Shown here: positions 41,672 to 50,646 of the stretch, in pieces
Position numbering within the stretch: position 1 is the stretch's first letter
How the letters are laid out: each line of letters starts with the position of its first letter
Assembly (NCBI RefSeq): GCF_013402795.1
Contig: NZ_CP058595.1
Span: forward strand, 3,326,001 to 3,390,000
Direction: 5' to 3'
Length of the DNA: 64,000 bases
Origin: Costertonia aggregata
Lineage (GTDB): Bacteria; Bacteroidota; Bacteroidia; Flavobacteriales; Flavobacteriaceae
Translations under genes and position numbers: made by a program
The notes under the pieces: model-generated
Seen by the model: the letters and a program-made list of their open reading frames with translations, nothing else
The model's database searches: none
What the model was told of the DNA's origin: nothing

Positions 41672-42637
41672 TTATATTCTTGCCCTTACCTTTTCTTTTA
41701 GAGCATTGGCCAAATCGTGATGCTTTTCCAGATTTTTTACTTTGGTATCCGCATCAATTTTTCCGTTTAGGTCAAAATTTGACGTAAACTCGCCCGTAGT
41801 ACTGTTTATATCAACCCTGTTAAAAAGTTCCAAAATACCCTCAAAACGGCAAGAATCCACAAAACTGTCAAACCCATTGACAAATATCACGGGCGTCCCT
41901 AAGGCCAAACAGGGCAAGGCACAATGTATTCGTGAAGTAATGACCAGTTTTGCTCTTGCATATTTATCCAAAAGCTCCTCGGCCATCTTAAATTTTTCCT
42001 CATCCGAGTATGTGTTTGAAGGCGGTTCCTGATTCACGAATTCAGCCGATTCCAAAAGCGCTGCGCTTATAAATTTCTTTAAATGTCTTTTCTTTTTTCC
42101 CAGTAAAAAGGCTTTGCCGTTTAAAATATTCTTAACCGTGTGCTTGGCGTTATAAAATATTTTTTCCGGTCTTGGATAGCTGTATAGGGGATCAACGATG
42201 TATACATTGTCTCCCCGTTCGGAATCGTCTACCTTATAGGAATCCAAGGTTAAGGTAAGGCATCCCGTAAAATAGGCATCAATTCCCTTGTTGTTCAAAG
42301 TATCGGCTGTAAATTGATCCCTACAACCAATGGGCCCATGCTTTTTCAAATAGGCAATGCCTTTTTCGCTTAGCATAAAAGGGGCTGCGGTATTGTTCAT
42401 ATGAAAGGAAACAAAAATGGGGTCAATATCTTCCGAAGGCACCCAATTATGAATGTTATGGGTAAACCAACCGTTCATAATCAGTTTAACCTTTTCCCCT
42501 TTATATTCCCCAAGCTTTTCACGATTCAAAAAAATATCTACCTGAGGTAAAAACTGCTTGGCAGCCAAACTTTGTACATTGTCACCTACGTTAAAGAAAT
42601 TTTTATTCTCGTCGTAGGTCAATAAACCATATTTCAT
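41672..42637 (-). CDS. Polysaccharide pyruvyl transferase family protein
   Basis: The protein has 321 residues. The N-terminus GLLTYDENKNFFNVGDNVQSLA, of which the NVGDNVQS part is the clearest, and the C-terminal SRIHCALPCLALGTPVIFV are the two landmarks of the PS_pyruv_trans family. Members add pyruvate ketals to sugars or, in some cases, act as other glycan-modifying transferases. A ketal would add negative charge to the polymer. It lies between a glycosyltransferase gene and the PP-loop gene, with 17 bases between it and the latter. A non-pyruvyl activity cannot be excluded. Confidence 0.88.
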   Translation of the reverse strand: MKYGLLTYDENKNFFNVGDNVQSLAAKQFLPQVDIFLNREKLGEYKGEKVKLIMNGWFTHNIHNWVPSEDIDPIFVSFHMNNTAAPFMLSEKGIAYLKKHGPIGCRDQFTADTLNNKGIDAYFTGCLTLTLDSYKVDDSERGDNVYIVDPLYSYPRPEKIFYNAKHTVKNILNGKAFLLGKKKRHLKKFISAALLESAEFVNQEPPSNTYSDEEKFKMAEELLDKYARAKLVITSRIHCALPCLALGTPVIFVNGFDSFVDSCRFEGILELFNRVDINSTTGEFTSNFDLNGKIDADTKVKNLEKHHDLANALKEKVRARI

Positions 42638-42654
42638 ATGTTCTAATTTATCTT

Positions 42655-43941
42655 TTATCGTTTAAGTCTTTTGTATAACTTGTACATACCGGAAAACTTG
42701 TTTCTCAACAAAAATTTCATATTTTTTTTCTCGGTTTGCGGATTATCTATTTTTTCTTGTAAAATCGTATCTATTTTACCGTTGGCGATTTCTCTTAAAC
42801 GCTGCAGTTCTAATGTTGTATCCTTAAAAGTAAACGGTTCCTCCGCGTTTTTGGCTTTTTGCATCAACTCCCACCAAAAATATTGCATCCCCACGCTGGC
42901 GCCTCCACGATCGAGCACTTTGTACATTTCATCGTAAAATGTCCCATCTACCGCAAAACCATAATTATTTGGGTTTTCCCCGGCCAAGACCAAACCAAGG
43001 ATAGTACGGTAACACTTTTCACAATTACTGCAATTAAAATCGGTATTTCTTTCCGAATAACAAACCCGAAGTCGAAAAGCGGTGCCTTTCTCTTTCCTGA
43101 AATTGGCTATTAAATCTACTTTATCCTGCCGTTTAAGCTCGTAACCATCATGTTTTACCTGTAAGCCCGCCCAACTGATTTTTTCGTCAATATCGGGAGT
43201 GGATCCCCAGGCCACCGCAACTTGCTCGGTATATGACGAGGCAATACACAAAGTATCATAACCCTTCAAATAAGAAACTGGGGCTACCGAACCTATTAAT
43301 GAAAGCCCATGCTGAACCTTTCCCCACCAGCCTATATCTTTCAACAACAACTCCACTTGGTACGTGTAAAAGGCCCTTACGTTGGATTCTATGTATATTT
43401 TTTGGTTTTGCTCCAATAATTTTTCATTTTCGATAAAACCCGTAAAATCGTTCCATTGCGTTTTGTCCTCTATTGACATATCTGCGCCAAGAATGGTAAT
43501 GAGGTCTGGGCTTTGGTCAAAATACCTGATGTAGGTGGCATAGGCATCTACGCCACCGCTGAAAAGCATGGCGGTATTGGTGACATTGTTTTTTTTATTG
43601 ATCGAATTTTCAATTTCCTTTCGAAAGCTCAACTTGCCACCCAAATTATAGTTTGGGTACTGTTCGGCAAATTGTTTTTTGACCGATTCTACACTATTTG
43701 CAAAGCCTTTATCGATTTCCCCTACTCTAATTTCAAAATCACCAAACCATGATATAGGAAGAACGTTGCATAAAAAAGGAATTACCGCAATACTTTCGGG
43801 AACACCTGATACATTTTCTTCATATTTAATATAAAACGGATTCTTTTTATCAAAGAATTTTTTGCAATTGGCAGAAGTAGAATACTTGTAATCAATTCTT
43901 TTGCCACCGTCTTTAAAATCAATAGTATCAAGTACCAGCAT
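42655..43941 (-). CDS. Orphan PP-loop ATPase-like protein of a polysaccharide locus
   Basis: This 428-residue protein has a PP-loop motif (SGGVDAYATY near residue 130) as in adenine-nucleotide alpha hydrolases such as QueC, ThiI and GMP synthetase. It also has a cysteine cluster CSNCEKCYRT near residue 310, which could bind a metal. It has no QueC-type partner and lies between a pyruvyltransferase-like gene and the flippase, so a role in polysaccharide or nucleotide-sugar chemistry is likely but unproven. It overlaps the stop of the flippase gene by one base (TAATG). I give no symbol. Confidence 0.72.
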   Translation of the reverse strand: MLVLDTIDFKDGGKRIDYKYSTSANCKKFFDKKNPFYIKYEENVSGVPESIAVIPFLCNVLPISWFGDFEIRVGEIDKGFANSVESVKKQFAEQYPNYNLGGKLSFRKEIENSINKKNNVTNTAMLFSGGVDAYATYIRYFDQSPDLITILGADMSIEDKTQWNDFTGFIENEKLLEQNQKIYIESNVRAFYTYQVELLLKDIGWWGKVQHGLSLIGSVAPVSYLKGYDTLCIASSYTEQVAVAWGSTPDIDEKISWAGLQVKHDGYELKRQDKVDLIANFRKEKGTAFRLRVCYSERNTDFNCSNCEKCYRTILGLVLAGENPNNYGFAVDGTFYDEMYKVLDRGGASVGMQYFWWELMQKAKNAEEPFTFKDTTLELQRLREIANGKIDTILQEKIDNPQTEKKNMKFLLRNKFSGMYKLYKRLKR

Positions 43942-45461
43942 TATGCATTTACTTTTAATTTATTAAAAAGGGGGGACAAGGTTTTTTTCATTAATTGCTT
44001 TTCAAAACGTATGGTTCCCAATGTAAACATCAACAGGATGTATACGGCACTATACAAGACCGCCTTTATAATAAAATTCAACCAACCTTGACCAGGCACC
44101 ATATTTATTGCATACCCGATAATCAAAGTCAAAACGAACACGGGTAAAGTTTTGTGCAATAACTCTTTAAAGAAACGTAATATATTGATTTGTATTACTT
44201 TGTGGTAGTAATAATTCATCACATTCTGTACTACCACCCAACCGGCTACAGATCCGGAAATCATACCAACGGCACCATAGGTTTTTGCCAAGAAACCGCC
44301 AAGCACGGTACCTAAAATCAAAAAAACAAGATAGATGATAGCTTTGAACGACAGTTTGTTCCTAGCTTCGAGTATTGAATTACCAAAACCTTGTACCAAG
44401 GGGAGCGTGTACGCAAACATGATTATTAGGGCTATTAGCCAAGAATTATGATAAGACTCGCCCACCCATAAATACACGAATTGCTTACCGTACAAAAGAA
44501 AAGCCCCCAAAATATACATTAGCGCAATGAATGATAACCTACCTATCTTTATCATCATGTCGGTCAATTGTTCCGGGGTAGCATTATGCACTGTCATTTG
44601 GGTAGCCCTTGGTAGGAAAACACCCGAGATTGCTGTTGAAAAAGCGCCGTAATACGTACCAAGCATAACACCAACGGCAAAAATAGCTACTGTTACAGGA
44701 TTAGCCACTATACCGAGCACCATTTGCCCTACTCTCCATTGAAATTGACCTACCAGTACGAAAATAAAAATCCAAATGGAGTAACCGAAAATTTTTCTTA
44801 AAAGCCTTTTGTTAAAGTCATGAAGCTTGAATTTGACTTTTAGATTCCTGAAAACATAAACCATCATTATAGTGATGAATATGACATTGAGCGATACATC
44901 CAGTATTACCATAGAAACCGCATCACCGCCCAAAAGCAAAACCCCGACCACGAGCAAAGACCTCAATACATAACGAATAATCTTCGTCATTTTAGGAAAC
45001 ACAAATTTTTCATACCCAAAACAAACACCATCAAAAACACCCGCAGGAAGAACAATTGCCAAAGAAACTATGAGTATGGCAAACATTATTTTTGCACTCT
45101 CCATTTGTTTTGGGTTCAACGAGTTTTCAAATATTGAGTCTATATTGAAGTAACAAATCGTACCAACAATAATTACCAATGTTGATATCACTGCATAAAT
45201 AATCATGGTCGTGGCCAAAAAATTCTCTTCTCCTTCTTTATCCTTTTCCGCCCTATATTTTGCTACAAAACGAACCACGGTATTTGTGAGACCAAAGTCC
45301 AACACGGCAATATAACCTACAAAGGCACCTATGAGCGTATACAGCCCATATTCTGCATCACCCAATTGTTTTATGATGAATGGGGTAAGAAACAACCCTA
45401 CTACATTTGTTAATATAATGGTAGTATAGTTAAGAAAAGCACCTTTTTTAAGTTGACTCAA
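43941..45461 (-). CDS. Oligosaccharide flippase (Wzx role)
   Basis: The 506-residue protein has about 12-14 hydrophobic helices and starts MSQLKKGAFLNYTTIILTNV, typical of the polysaccharide-export MATE/PST group. Landmarks include FGLTNTVVRFVAKYRAEKD and the glycine-rich last helices. It should move lipid-linked repeat units to the periplasmic face for polymerisation by the EpsG-like protein. It lies between the PP-loop gene and the nucleotide-sugar dehydrogenase gene. Confidence 0.9.
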   Translation of the reverse strand: MSQLKKGAFLNYTTIILTNVVGLFLTPFIIKQLGDAEYGLYTLIGAFVGYIAVLDFGLTNTVVRFVAKYRAEKDKEGEENFLATTMIIYAVISTLVIIVGTICYFNIDSIFENSLNPKQMESAKIMFAILIVSLAIVLPAGVFDGVCFGYEKFVFPKMTKIIRYVLRSLLVVGVLLLGGDAVSMVILDVSLNVIFITIMMVYVFRNLKVKFKLHDFNKRLLRKIFGYSIWIFIFVLVGQFQWRVGQMVLGIVANPVTVAIFAVGVMLGTYYGAFSTAISGVFLPRATQMTVHNATPEQLTDMMIKIGRLSFIALMYILGAFLLYGKQFVYLWVGESYHNSWLIALIIMFAYTLPLVQGFGNSILEARNKLSFKAIIYLVFLILGTVLGGFLAKTYGAVGMISGSVAGWVVVQNVMNYYYHKVIQINILRFFKELLHKTLPVFVLTLIIGYAINMVPGQGWLNFIIKAVLYSAVYILLMFTLGTIRFEKQLMKKTLSPLFNKLKVNA

Positions 45462-45490
45462 TTTTAATTATTTAGTGGATATTTGGGATT

Positions 45491-46774
45491 TTATAGGCGT
45501 CCATTCACCTTTTCCTCAAGTATGCCCTTAACATCATAAACAATACCCTCGGGCAATACTAAATCTGACAACTGCAACTTTAAAAATTCTTTATGTGCCA
45601 CTGTTAAAATAACAGCATCAAACTTTGTTTGCGGTAATTTTTGAGTTGTTTCAAGTTTATACTCGTGCTTGACTTCTTCTGGGTTTGCCCATGGGTCGTA
45701 AACGGTAACGTCCATGCCAAAATCCTTCAGGTTTCGTATGACATCTACCGCTCGCGTATTTCTCACGTCCGGACAGTTTTCCTTAAAAGTGATGCCCAAC
45801 ACCAGTACTCTGGCATTTTTAATCTTGATATCTTCCTTTACCATCAACTTTACTACTTCCGAAGCTACATAAGGCCCCATACTGTCATTTAATCTTCGCC
45901 CTGCCAGTATTATTTCCGGGTGGTATCCAAACTCCTGTGCGCGCTGTGCCAAATAGTAGGGGTCTACCCCAATACAATGCCCACCGACCAAGCCGGGCTT
46001 GAAGGGGAGAAAGTTCCATTTGGTACCTGCTGCTTCCAGAACGGCATGGGTATCAATATCCATTAAATTAAAAATTTTGGCCAGCTCGTTAACAAATGCA
46101 ATGTTGATGTCACGTTGCGAGTTTTCTATCACCTTCGCCGCCTCTGCAACTTTGATAGTAGGTGCTAAATGCGTACCTGCCGTAATTACGGACTTGTAGA
46201 GCAAATCTACCTTTTGTCCAATTTCTGGAGTAGAGCCAGATGTGACCTTTAGTATTTTTTCAACGGTATGCTCTTTGTCACCCGGGTTTATACGCTCTGG
46301 CGAATAACCGGCATAAAAATCAACATTAAAGGCAAGACCGCTCGTCTTTTCAAGTACGGGAATACATTCTTCTTCGGTGGCACCAGGGAAAACGGTTGAT
46401 TCATAAATGACGATATCCCCTTTCTTTAATACCTTTCCTACGGTTTCACTGGACTTGTAGAGCGGGGTAAGGTCAGGTCTGTTATTTTTATCCACCGGGG
46501 TAGGGACAGTTATGATATAGTAATTACAATCTCTAATATCATCCAAATTATCCGAGCAGTAAAGCCCCGTATTCATAGTTGCGGAGTTGGATAAGACTTT
46601 TTTCAAAACATCATCTTCTATTTCTAATGTGCTGTCCTTGCCCGATTGTAACTCTTTAACCCTTTGTTGATTGATATCAAAACCGACTACGGGATACTTT
46701 GTGGCAAACAAACGGGCAAGCGGCAGACCCACATATCCCAAACCTATTACTGCAATTTTATCTGATTTCATCAA
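45491..46774 (-). CDS. UDP-N-acetylglucosamine 6-dehydrogenase, TviB/WbpA-like
   Basis: The 427-residue protein is a UDP-sugar dehydrogenase. The NAD motif is GLGYVGLPLARLFA, and the segment GVDPYYLAQ with the catalytic Cys in GGHCIGVDPYY matches the TviB/WbpA subgroup that makes UDP-N-acetylglucosaminuronic acid. It differs in sequence from the UDP-glucose dehydrogenase encoded four bases upstream. With the epimerase at 48111 it can supply UDP-GalNAcA, as in the Vi-antigen pathway. The start is the first of two adjacent ATG codons. Confidence 0.9.
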   Translation of the reverse strand: MMKSDKIAVIGLGYVGLPLARLFATKYPVVGFDINQQRVKELQSGKDSTLEIEDDVLKKVLSNSATMNTGLYCSDNLDDIRDCNYYIITVPTPVDKNNRPDLTPLYKSSETVGKVLKKGDIVIYESTVFPGATEEECIPVLEKTSGLAFNVDFYAGYSPERINPGDKEHTVEKILKVTSGSTPEIGQKVDLLYKSVITAGTHLAPTIKVAEAAKVIENSQRDINIAFVNELAKIFNLMDIDTHAVLEAAGTKWNFLPFKPGLVGGHCIGVDPYYLAQRAQEFGYHPEIILAGRRLNDSMGPYVASEVVKLMVKEDIKIKNARVLVLGITFKENCPDVRNTRAVDVIRNLKDFGMDVTVYDPWANPEEVKHEYKLETTQKLPQTKFDAVILTVAHKEFLKLQLSDLVLPEGIVYDVKGILEEKVNGRL

Positions 46775-46777
46775 TCT

Positions 46778-48106
46778 CTATTTTTTTCCTATTTGATAGT
46801 ATTCAAATCCGTTCTTTAGCATTCTGGCATGGTTGTATTGATTTCTACCATCAAATATTATCGGTTGTTTCAATTGTTTTTTCAGTTCTTCAAAATCGGG
46901 AGACCTAAATTCTTTCCATTCCGTCAACAATATCATGGCATCCGAATTTTGGAGCGTCTTGTACTTAGAGTCGAAGTACGTTATATTTTTTGTGTCCTTT
47001 AAATAAAAATGTTGTGCTTCTTCTGTTGCTTTTGGGTCGTAGGCATGTATTTTAGCACCTCTTTTTACCAATTCCTTAATGATATATATTGATGGTGCCT
47101 CGCGCATATCGTCAGTTTCAGGCTTAAAGGCCAACCCCCAGATAGAAAAGGTCTTGTTGGTCAGATCTTCGCCAAACCTTTGAATTATTTTGTTGGCGAT
47201 AACCAGTTTTTGTTTATCGTTCACATTTTCAACAGCACTGATCAATTCAGCGGTATATCCATTTTCTTCTGCGGTTTTTTTTAAGGCTTTTACATCTTTT
47301 GGAAAGCAGGACCCGCCATACCCACTGCCGGGATAAATAAAGCTATAGCCTATTCTACTATCCGAACCAATACCAATCCTTACCTTGTTTACATCTGCCC
47401 CTACCAATTCGCAAATATTGGCGATTTCGTTCATAAAAGAGATTTTCGTGGCCAACATGGCATTTGCCACATATTTGGTCATTTCGGCAGAACGCACATC
47501 CATCGTGATCAAACGATCCATACTGCTCCTGAAAAACGGTGCATACAATGCCCTCATCTTTTCGGTGGCCTCTTCATTGTCCGAACCTACAACGACCCTA
47601 TCCGGTTTCATAAAATCGTTTATGGCATCCCCTTCCTTTAAAAATTCAGGATTTGACACCACATGAAAATCCATTGGCTCATTTCTATGGTCCAATTCTT
47701 TCTGTATGGCCGCCTTTACTTTGTCGGCCGTTCCCACAGGCACCGTAGACTTATCGACTATGATCAAGTTGTTGTGCATGTGTTGTCCTATCTCTTTGGC
47801 TACTTGAAGTACGTATTTTAGGTCGGCCGAACCGTCTTCTCCCATGGGTGTACCCACTGCTATAAAGGCGATATCACATTTTTCTAGGTGATTTTTGAGG
47901 TTTGTGCTAAAATACAAGGTTTTATTGCTGACATTGCGTTTTACCATTGTTTCCAACCCGGGCTCGTATATAGGTATTATACCATTTCTTAAGCCATCTA
48001 TTTTTTTTTCATCTATGTCTATACAGGTAACCGTATTGCCCATTTCGGCAAAACAAGCACCACTAACAAGACCTACATAGCCCGTACCTATTATTGTTAA
48101 ATTCAT
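46778..48106 (-). CDS. ugd: UDP-glucose 6-dehydrogenase
   Basis: This 442-residue enzyme oxidises UDP-glucose to UDP-glucuronic acid. The NAD motif is [17 protein letters not shown], and the catalytic Cys lies in [16 protein letters not shown] near residue 265. The UDP-GlcA made here is the substrate of the 4-epimerase at 49281. The stop lies three bases before the start of the TviB-like gene, so both dehydrogenases are made from one message. Confidence 0.93.
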   Translation of the reverse strand: MNLTIIGTGYVGLVSGACFAEMGNTVTCIDIDEKKIDGLRNGIIPIYEPGLETMVKRNVSNKTLYFSTNLKNHLEKCDIAFIAVGTPMGEDGSADLKYVLQVAKEIGQHMHNNLIIVDKSTVPVGTADKVKAAIQKELDHRNEPMDFHVVSNPEFLKEGDAINDFMKPDRVVVGSDNEEATEKMRALYAPFFRSSMDRLITMDVRSAEMTKYVANAMLATKISFMNEIANICELVGADVNKVRIGIGSDSRIGYSFIYPGSGYGGSCFPKDVKALKKTAEENGYTAELISAVENVNDKQKLVIANKIIQRFGEDLTNKTFSIWGLAFKPETDDMREAPSIYIIKELVKRGAKIHAYDPKATEEAQHFYLKDTKNITYFDSKYKTLQNSDAMILLTEWKEFRSPDFEELKKQLKQPIIFDGRNQYNHARMLKNGFEYYQIGKK

Positions 48107-48110
48107 TTTT

Positions 48111-49109
48111 TTACTTTAAATTTTCCCAATACCAATTTACGGCTTCTTTCAAACCTGATTTTATATCAAACTTCGGGTCATATCCTAGTATGTTTTTTGC
48201 CTTCTCTATCGATGCTAAAGAGTGGGGGACATCCCCTTGTCTACTTGGCCCGTATTTTACTTCTACATCGGCTATTTTAGGATCAAAATTTGACAGGTAT
48301 TTTTTTAACAGTTCAACAAGTTCGTTTAAATCGGTTCGTTCCCCATATGCGACATTATACACCGTGTTGGTCGCTTCTGGATTTTTGGAAACAATGGCAC
48401 GTACGTTCATTTCAATTACATTGTCTATATATGTAAAATCCCTAGAAAATGTACCATCCCCATTTATAACAGGAGATTCATACTTCATTAGTTGCATCAC
48501 AAATTTTGGGATAACGGCGGCATACGCTCCATTTGGATCCTGTTTGCGCCCAAAAACATTAAAATATCTGAGCCCTACGGTTTCCAAACCGTAGGTTTTA
48601 CTAAAAATATCGGCATAAAGCTCATTTACATATTTGGTTATTGCATATGGCGATAATGGCTTACCAATGGTATCCTCTACCTTTGGCAAGTTCTTTGAAT
48701 CCCCGTATGTTGAAGAACTTGCAGCGTATATAAATCGCTGTATCTTGGCATCACGTGCCGCTACAAGCATGTTCAAGAAACCGGAAACATTCACTTGATT
48801 ACTGGTAATTGGATCATTTATTGACCGTGGTACAGAACCCAAAGCAGCTTGATGCAGAACATAATCAATATTTTCACAAGCTTGATGACAATCATTTAAG
48901 TTTCTAATGTCACCTTCAACCAATTTAAAATTTGAATTCGATAAAAGATGATCAATATTGTCCTTTTTGCCTGTCGCAAAATTATCGAGACATACGACTT
49001 TGTTGTTATTTTTCAATAAAGCCTCGCAGAGATTGGATCCTATAAAACCAGCCCCACCGGTAACTAAAATGTTCTTTTCAGGACTAAGGTTTAACGTGTC
49101 TATGTTCAT
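48111..49109 (-). CDS. UDP-N-acetylglucosamine/glucosaminuronate 4-epimerase, WbpP/TviC-like
   Basis: This extended SDR enzyme has NAD motif [11 protein letters not shown], the catalytic SSST and YAITK, and the long [20 protein letters not shown] segment of the WbpP/TviC subgroup. The frame is open to 49145, but I start at the ATG at 49109: a promoter-like CATCTTTGC at 49127-49135 would lie inside the longer version, and the shorter start gives the usual N-terminus. It would turn UDP-GlcNAcA (from the TviB-like gene) into UDP-GalNAcA, or UDP-GlcNAc into UDP-GalNAc. It is the first gene of its message. Confidence 0.87.
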   Translation of the reverse strand: MNIDTLNLSPEKNILVTGGAGFIGSNLCEALLKNNNKVVCLDNFATGKKDNIDHLLSNSNFKLVEGDIRNLNDCHQACENIDYVLHQAALGSVPRSINDPITSNQVNVSGFLNMLVAARDAKIQRFIYAASSSTYGDSKNLPKVEDTIGKPLSPYAITKYVNELYADIFSKTYGLETVGLRYFNVFGRKQDPNGAYAAVIPKFVMQLMKYESPVINGDGTFSRDFTYIDNVIEMNVRAIVSKNPEATNTVYNVAYGERTDLNELVELLKKYLSNFDPKIADVEVKYGPSRQGDVPHSLASIEKAKNILGYDPKFDIKSGLKEAVNWYWENLK

Positions 49110-49127
49110 AGTATGAATTTTCAAGCG

Positions 49128-49135
49128 CAAAGATG
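49128..49135 (-). promoter_or_regulatory. Promoter-like element (CATCTTTG) before the WbpP/TviC-like gene
   Basis: The minus strand reads CATCTTTGC, one base off the TAnnTTTG consensus, 18 bases before the ATG at 49109. The same nine bases stand 14 bases before the start of the next gene upstream (50300), which supports a functional element. Confidence 0.3.
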
Positions 49136-49202
49136 TGGAAAACATCTTAGAAAACAGTAGATTTTTACTTTAAGTAACCCTTATTATCGTTGAAACTAAG
49201 CA

Positions 49203-49217
49203 ATTGAATTTCAATTT
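49203..49217. repeat. Near-perfect palindrome between two epimerase genes
   Basis: The 15 bases AATTGAATTTCAATT read almost the same on the other strand (only the centre differs). It lies in the 135-base gap between the genes at 49281 and 49145. It could be an operator or a weak transcription stop; no T-run follows. Confidence 0.25.
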
Positions 49218-49280
49218 TAATAATTTACACGTTATTGAATAGGTTTTGGTTGCTCTTCGCTGCTAATCAATGGCTTATTG

Positions 49281-50300
49281 CTATTGATTCATGAAATAAT
49301 GATTTTTGTACCAATCAACAAATTTTTTGACACCTTCGGTAATATCGGTATTTGGCCTATAACCGTAATCCTTTACCAAATCATCTACATTTGCCCATGT
49401 TTTTTTTACATCGCCTGGTTGCATTGGCATCAATATTTTTTGTGCTTTTGCACCCAAGTTTTCTTCAATGGCTTCAATAAAGTCCAATAATTTGACAGAT
49501 TTGTTGTTACCTACATTATAGATTTTGTACAAGTCTTTTTCTCTTGGTTTTTTTTGAAGTATCTCAAGTATTACATTGTTTACATCTTCTATATATGTGA
49601 AGTCCCTTTCTAGATTACCGTCATTGAATACTTTGATCGGTTTGTTTTGCATTATAGCTTGGGTAAATAGGAAAAGTGCCATATCTGGGCGGCCCCATGG
49701 ACCATAAACCGTAAAAAATCGTAAACCTGTTGTGGGTATATTGTACAAATGACTGTAAGTATAGGCCATAAGCTCATTACTTTTTTTCGTGGCCGCATAT
49801 AAACTAATGGGGTTGTCCACATTGTCCGATGTTTCAAAAGGAATTTTCTCGTTCATACCGTAAACGCTTGAACTACTAGCATACACAAGATGTTTGATCG
49901 TATATTTTTTACTGCATTCCAATATGTTCAAAAAACCAACGATATTACTGTCAATATAAGCTTCTGGATGTTCCAGACTATAACGCACCCCAGCTTGGGC
50001 CGCCAGGTTACATACGATATCAAATTGTTCATTTTCGAAAAGCCCGGGCAGTGCATCTTTATCTTCAAGATTTAACCGAATAAATTTGAAGTTATCGTAT
50101 ATGCTACTTGTTGCTATGGTTCCGAATGATTCTACATTTTTTTGCTCTATTCCCAATTGGGTTAGTCTATCGTATTTGAGCTCTACGTTGTAGTAGTCGT
50201 TGATATTGTCTAAACCTACTACATCATGACCATTTATCAAACAGTTGTGGCATACATGATAACCAATAAAACCAGCAGCGCCTGTTACTAGAATTTTCAA
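49281..50300 (-). CDS. UDP-glucuronate 4-epimerase
   Basis: The 339-residue SDR protein starts MKILVTGAAGFIGYHVC and has GLDNINDYYNVELKYDRL, a landmark of UDP-glucuronate 4-epimerases (LpsL/CapI). Catalytic residues appear as SSSVYG and the YAATK tetrad. It interconverts UDP-GlcA and UDP-GalA, providing galacturonic acid for the polymer. It has its own promoter-like element (50315-50322). A stretch of 346 bases without genes separates it from the synthase at 50647. Confidence 0.9.
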   Translation of the reverse strand: MKILVTGAAGFIGYHVCHNCLINGHDVVGLDNINDYYNVELKYDRLTQLGIEQKNVESFGTIATSSIYDNFKFIRLNLEDKDALPGLFENEQFDIVCNLAAQAGVRYSLEHPEAYIDSNIVGFLNILECSKKYTIKHLVYASSSSVYGMNEKIPFETSDNVDNPISLYAATKKSNELMAYTYSHLYNIPTTGLRFFTVYGPWGRPDMALFLFTQAIMQNKPIKVFNDGNLERDFTYIEDVNNVILEILQKKPREKDLYKIYNVGNNKSVKLLDFIEAIEENLGAKAQKILMPMQPGDVKKTWANVDDLVKDYGYRPNTDITEGVKKFVDWYKNHYFMNQ

Positions 50301-50314
50301 TTGTATTGTTTTTG

Positions 50315-50322
50315 CAAAGATG
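50315..50322 (-). promoter_or_regulatory. Promoter-like element (CATCTTTG) before the UDP-GlcA epimerase gene
   Basis: The minus strand reads CATCTTTGC 14 bases before the ATG at 50300. It is one base off TAnnTTTG, and identical to the element before the 49109 start. No clear -33 element is seen. Confidence 0.3.
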
Positions 50323-50352
50323 CGAAATCATTTTTTAATCTTTTTATTATAC

Positions 50353-50362
50353 ACCTTAAGGT
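50353..50362. repeat. Ten-base palindrome
   Basis: ACCTTAAGGT is a perfect palindrome with ATA/TAT flanks, 53 bases upstream of the epimerase start. It could be an operator just upstream of the promoter-like element. Confidence 0.25.
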
Positions 50363-50646
50363 ATATGGGATTCAAGAAGAGTTTCCCTTTTGTTTTGATA
50401 TTCAAATACCTTTAATAAAATTGTTGCGTATTTTAAAAGAATAAGATGTTGACATGTTGGTTAGATTGCTTTTGAGAAACGAAAAATAGCACTTCTACAT
50501 GGCTCAGCAGAACTATCGAGAACAATTTGATTATAATTTCCATTCTGGATGCGTATTTTTATTCATTTCAATCTTAAAATTCACTCGAATTGACTGAATT
50601 TACTTAAAATACCAATGAGTTCTAATAATTGAAGCGATATATCCAT

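Larger units (their letters stand above)
50301..50646. other. Intergenic region, 346 bases
   Basis: The region lies between the stop of the synthase (50647, minus) and the start of the epimerase gene (50300, minus). It holds the promoter-like CATCTTTGC at 50314-50322 and a perfect ten-base palindrome ACCTTAAGGT at 50353-50362. Beyond these I see only AT-rich sequence and no open reading frame or RNA gene. Confidence 0.6.

Noticed and set aside
42655-43941. Calling the PP-loop protein QueC
   Set aside because: It is much longer than QueC, has a different cysteine arrangement, and no queuosine genes are nearby.
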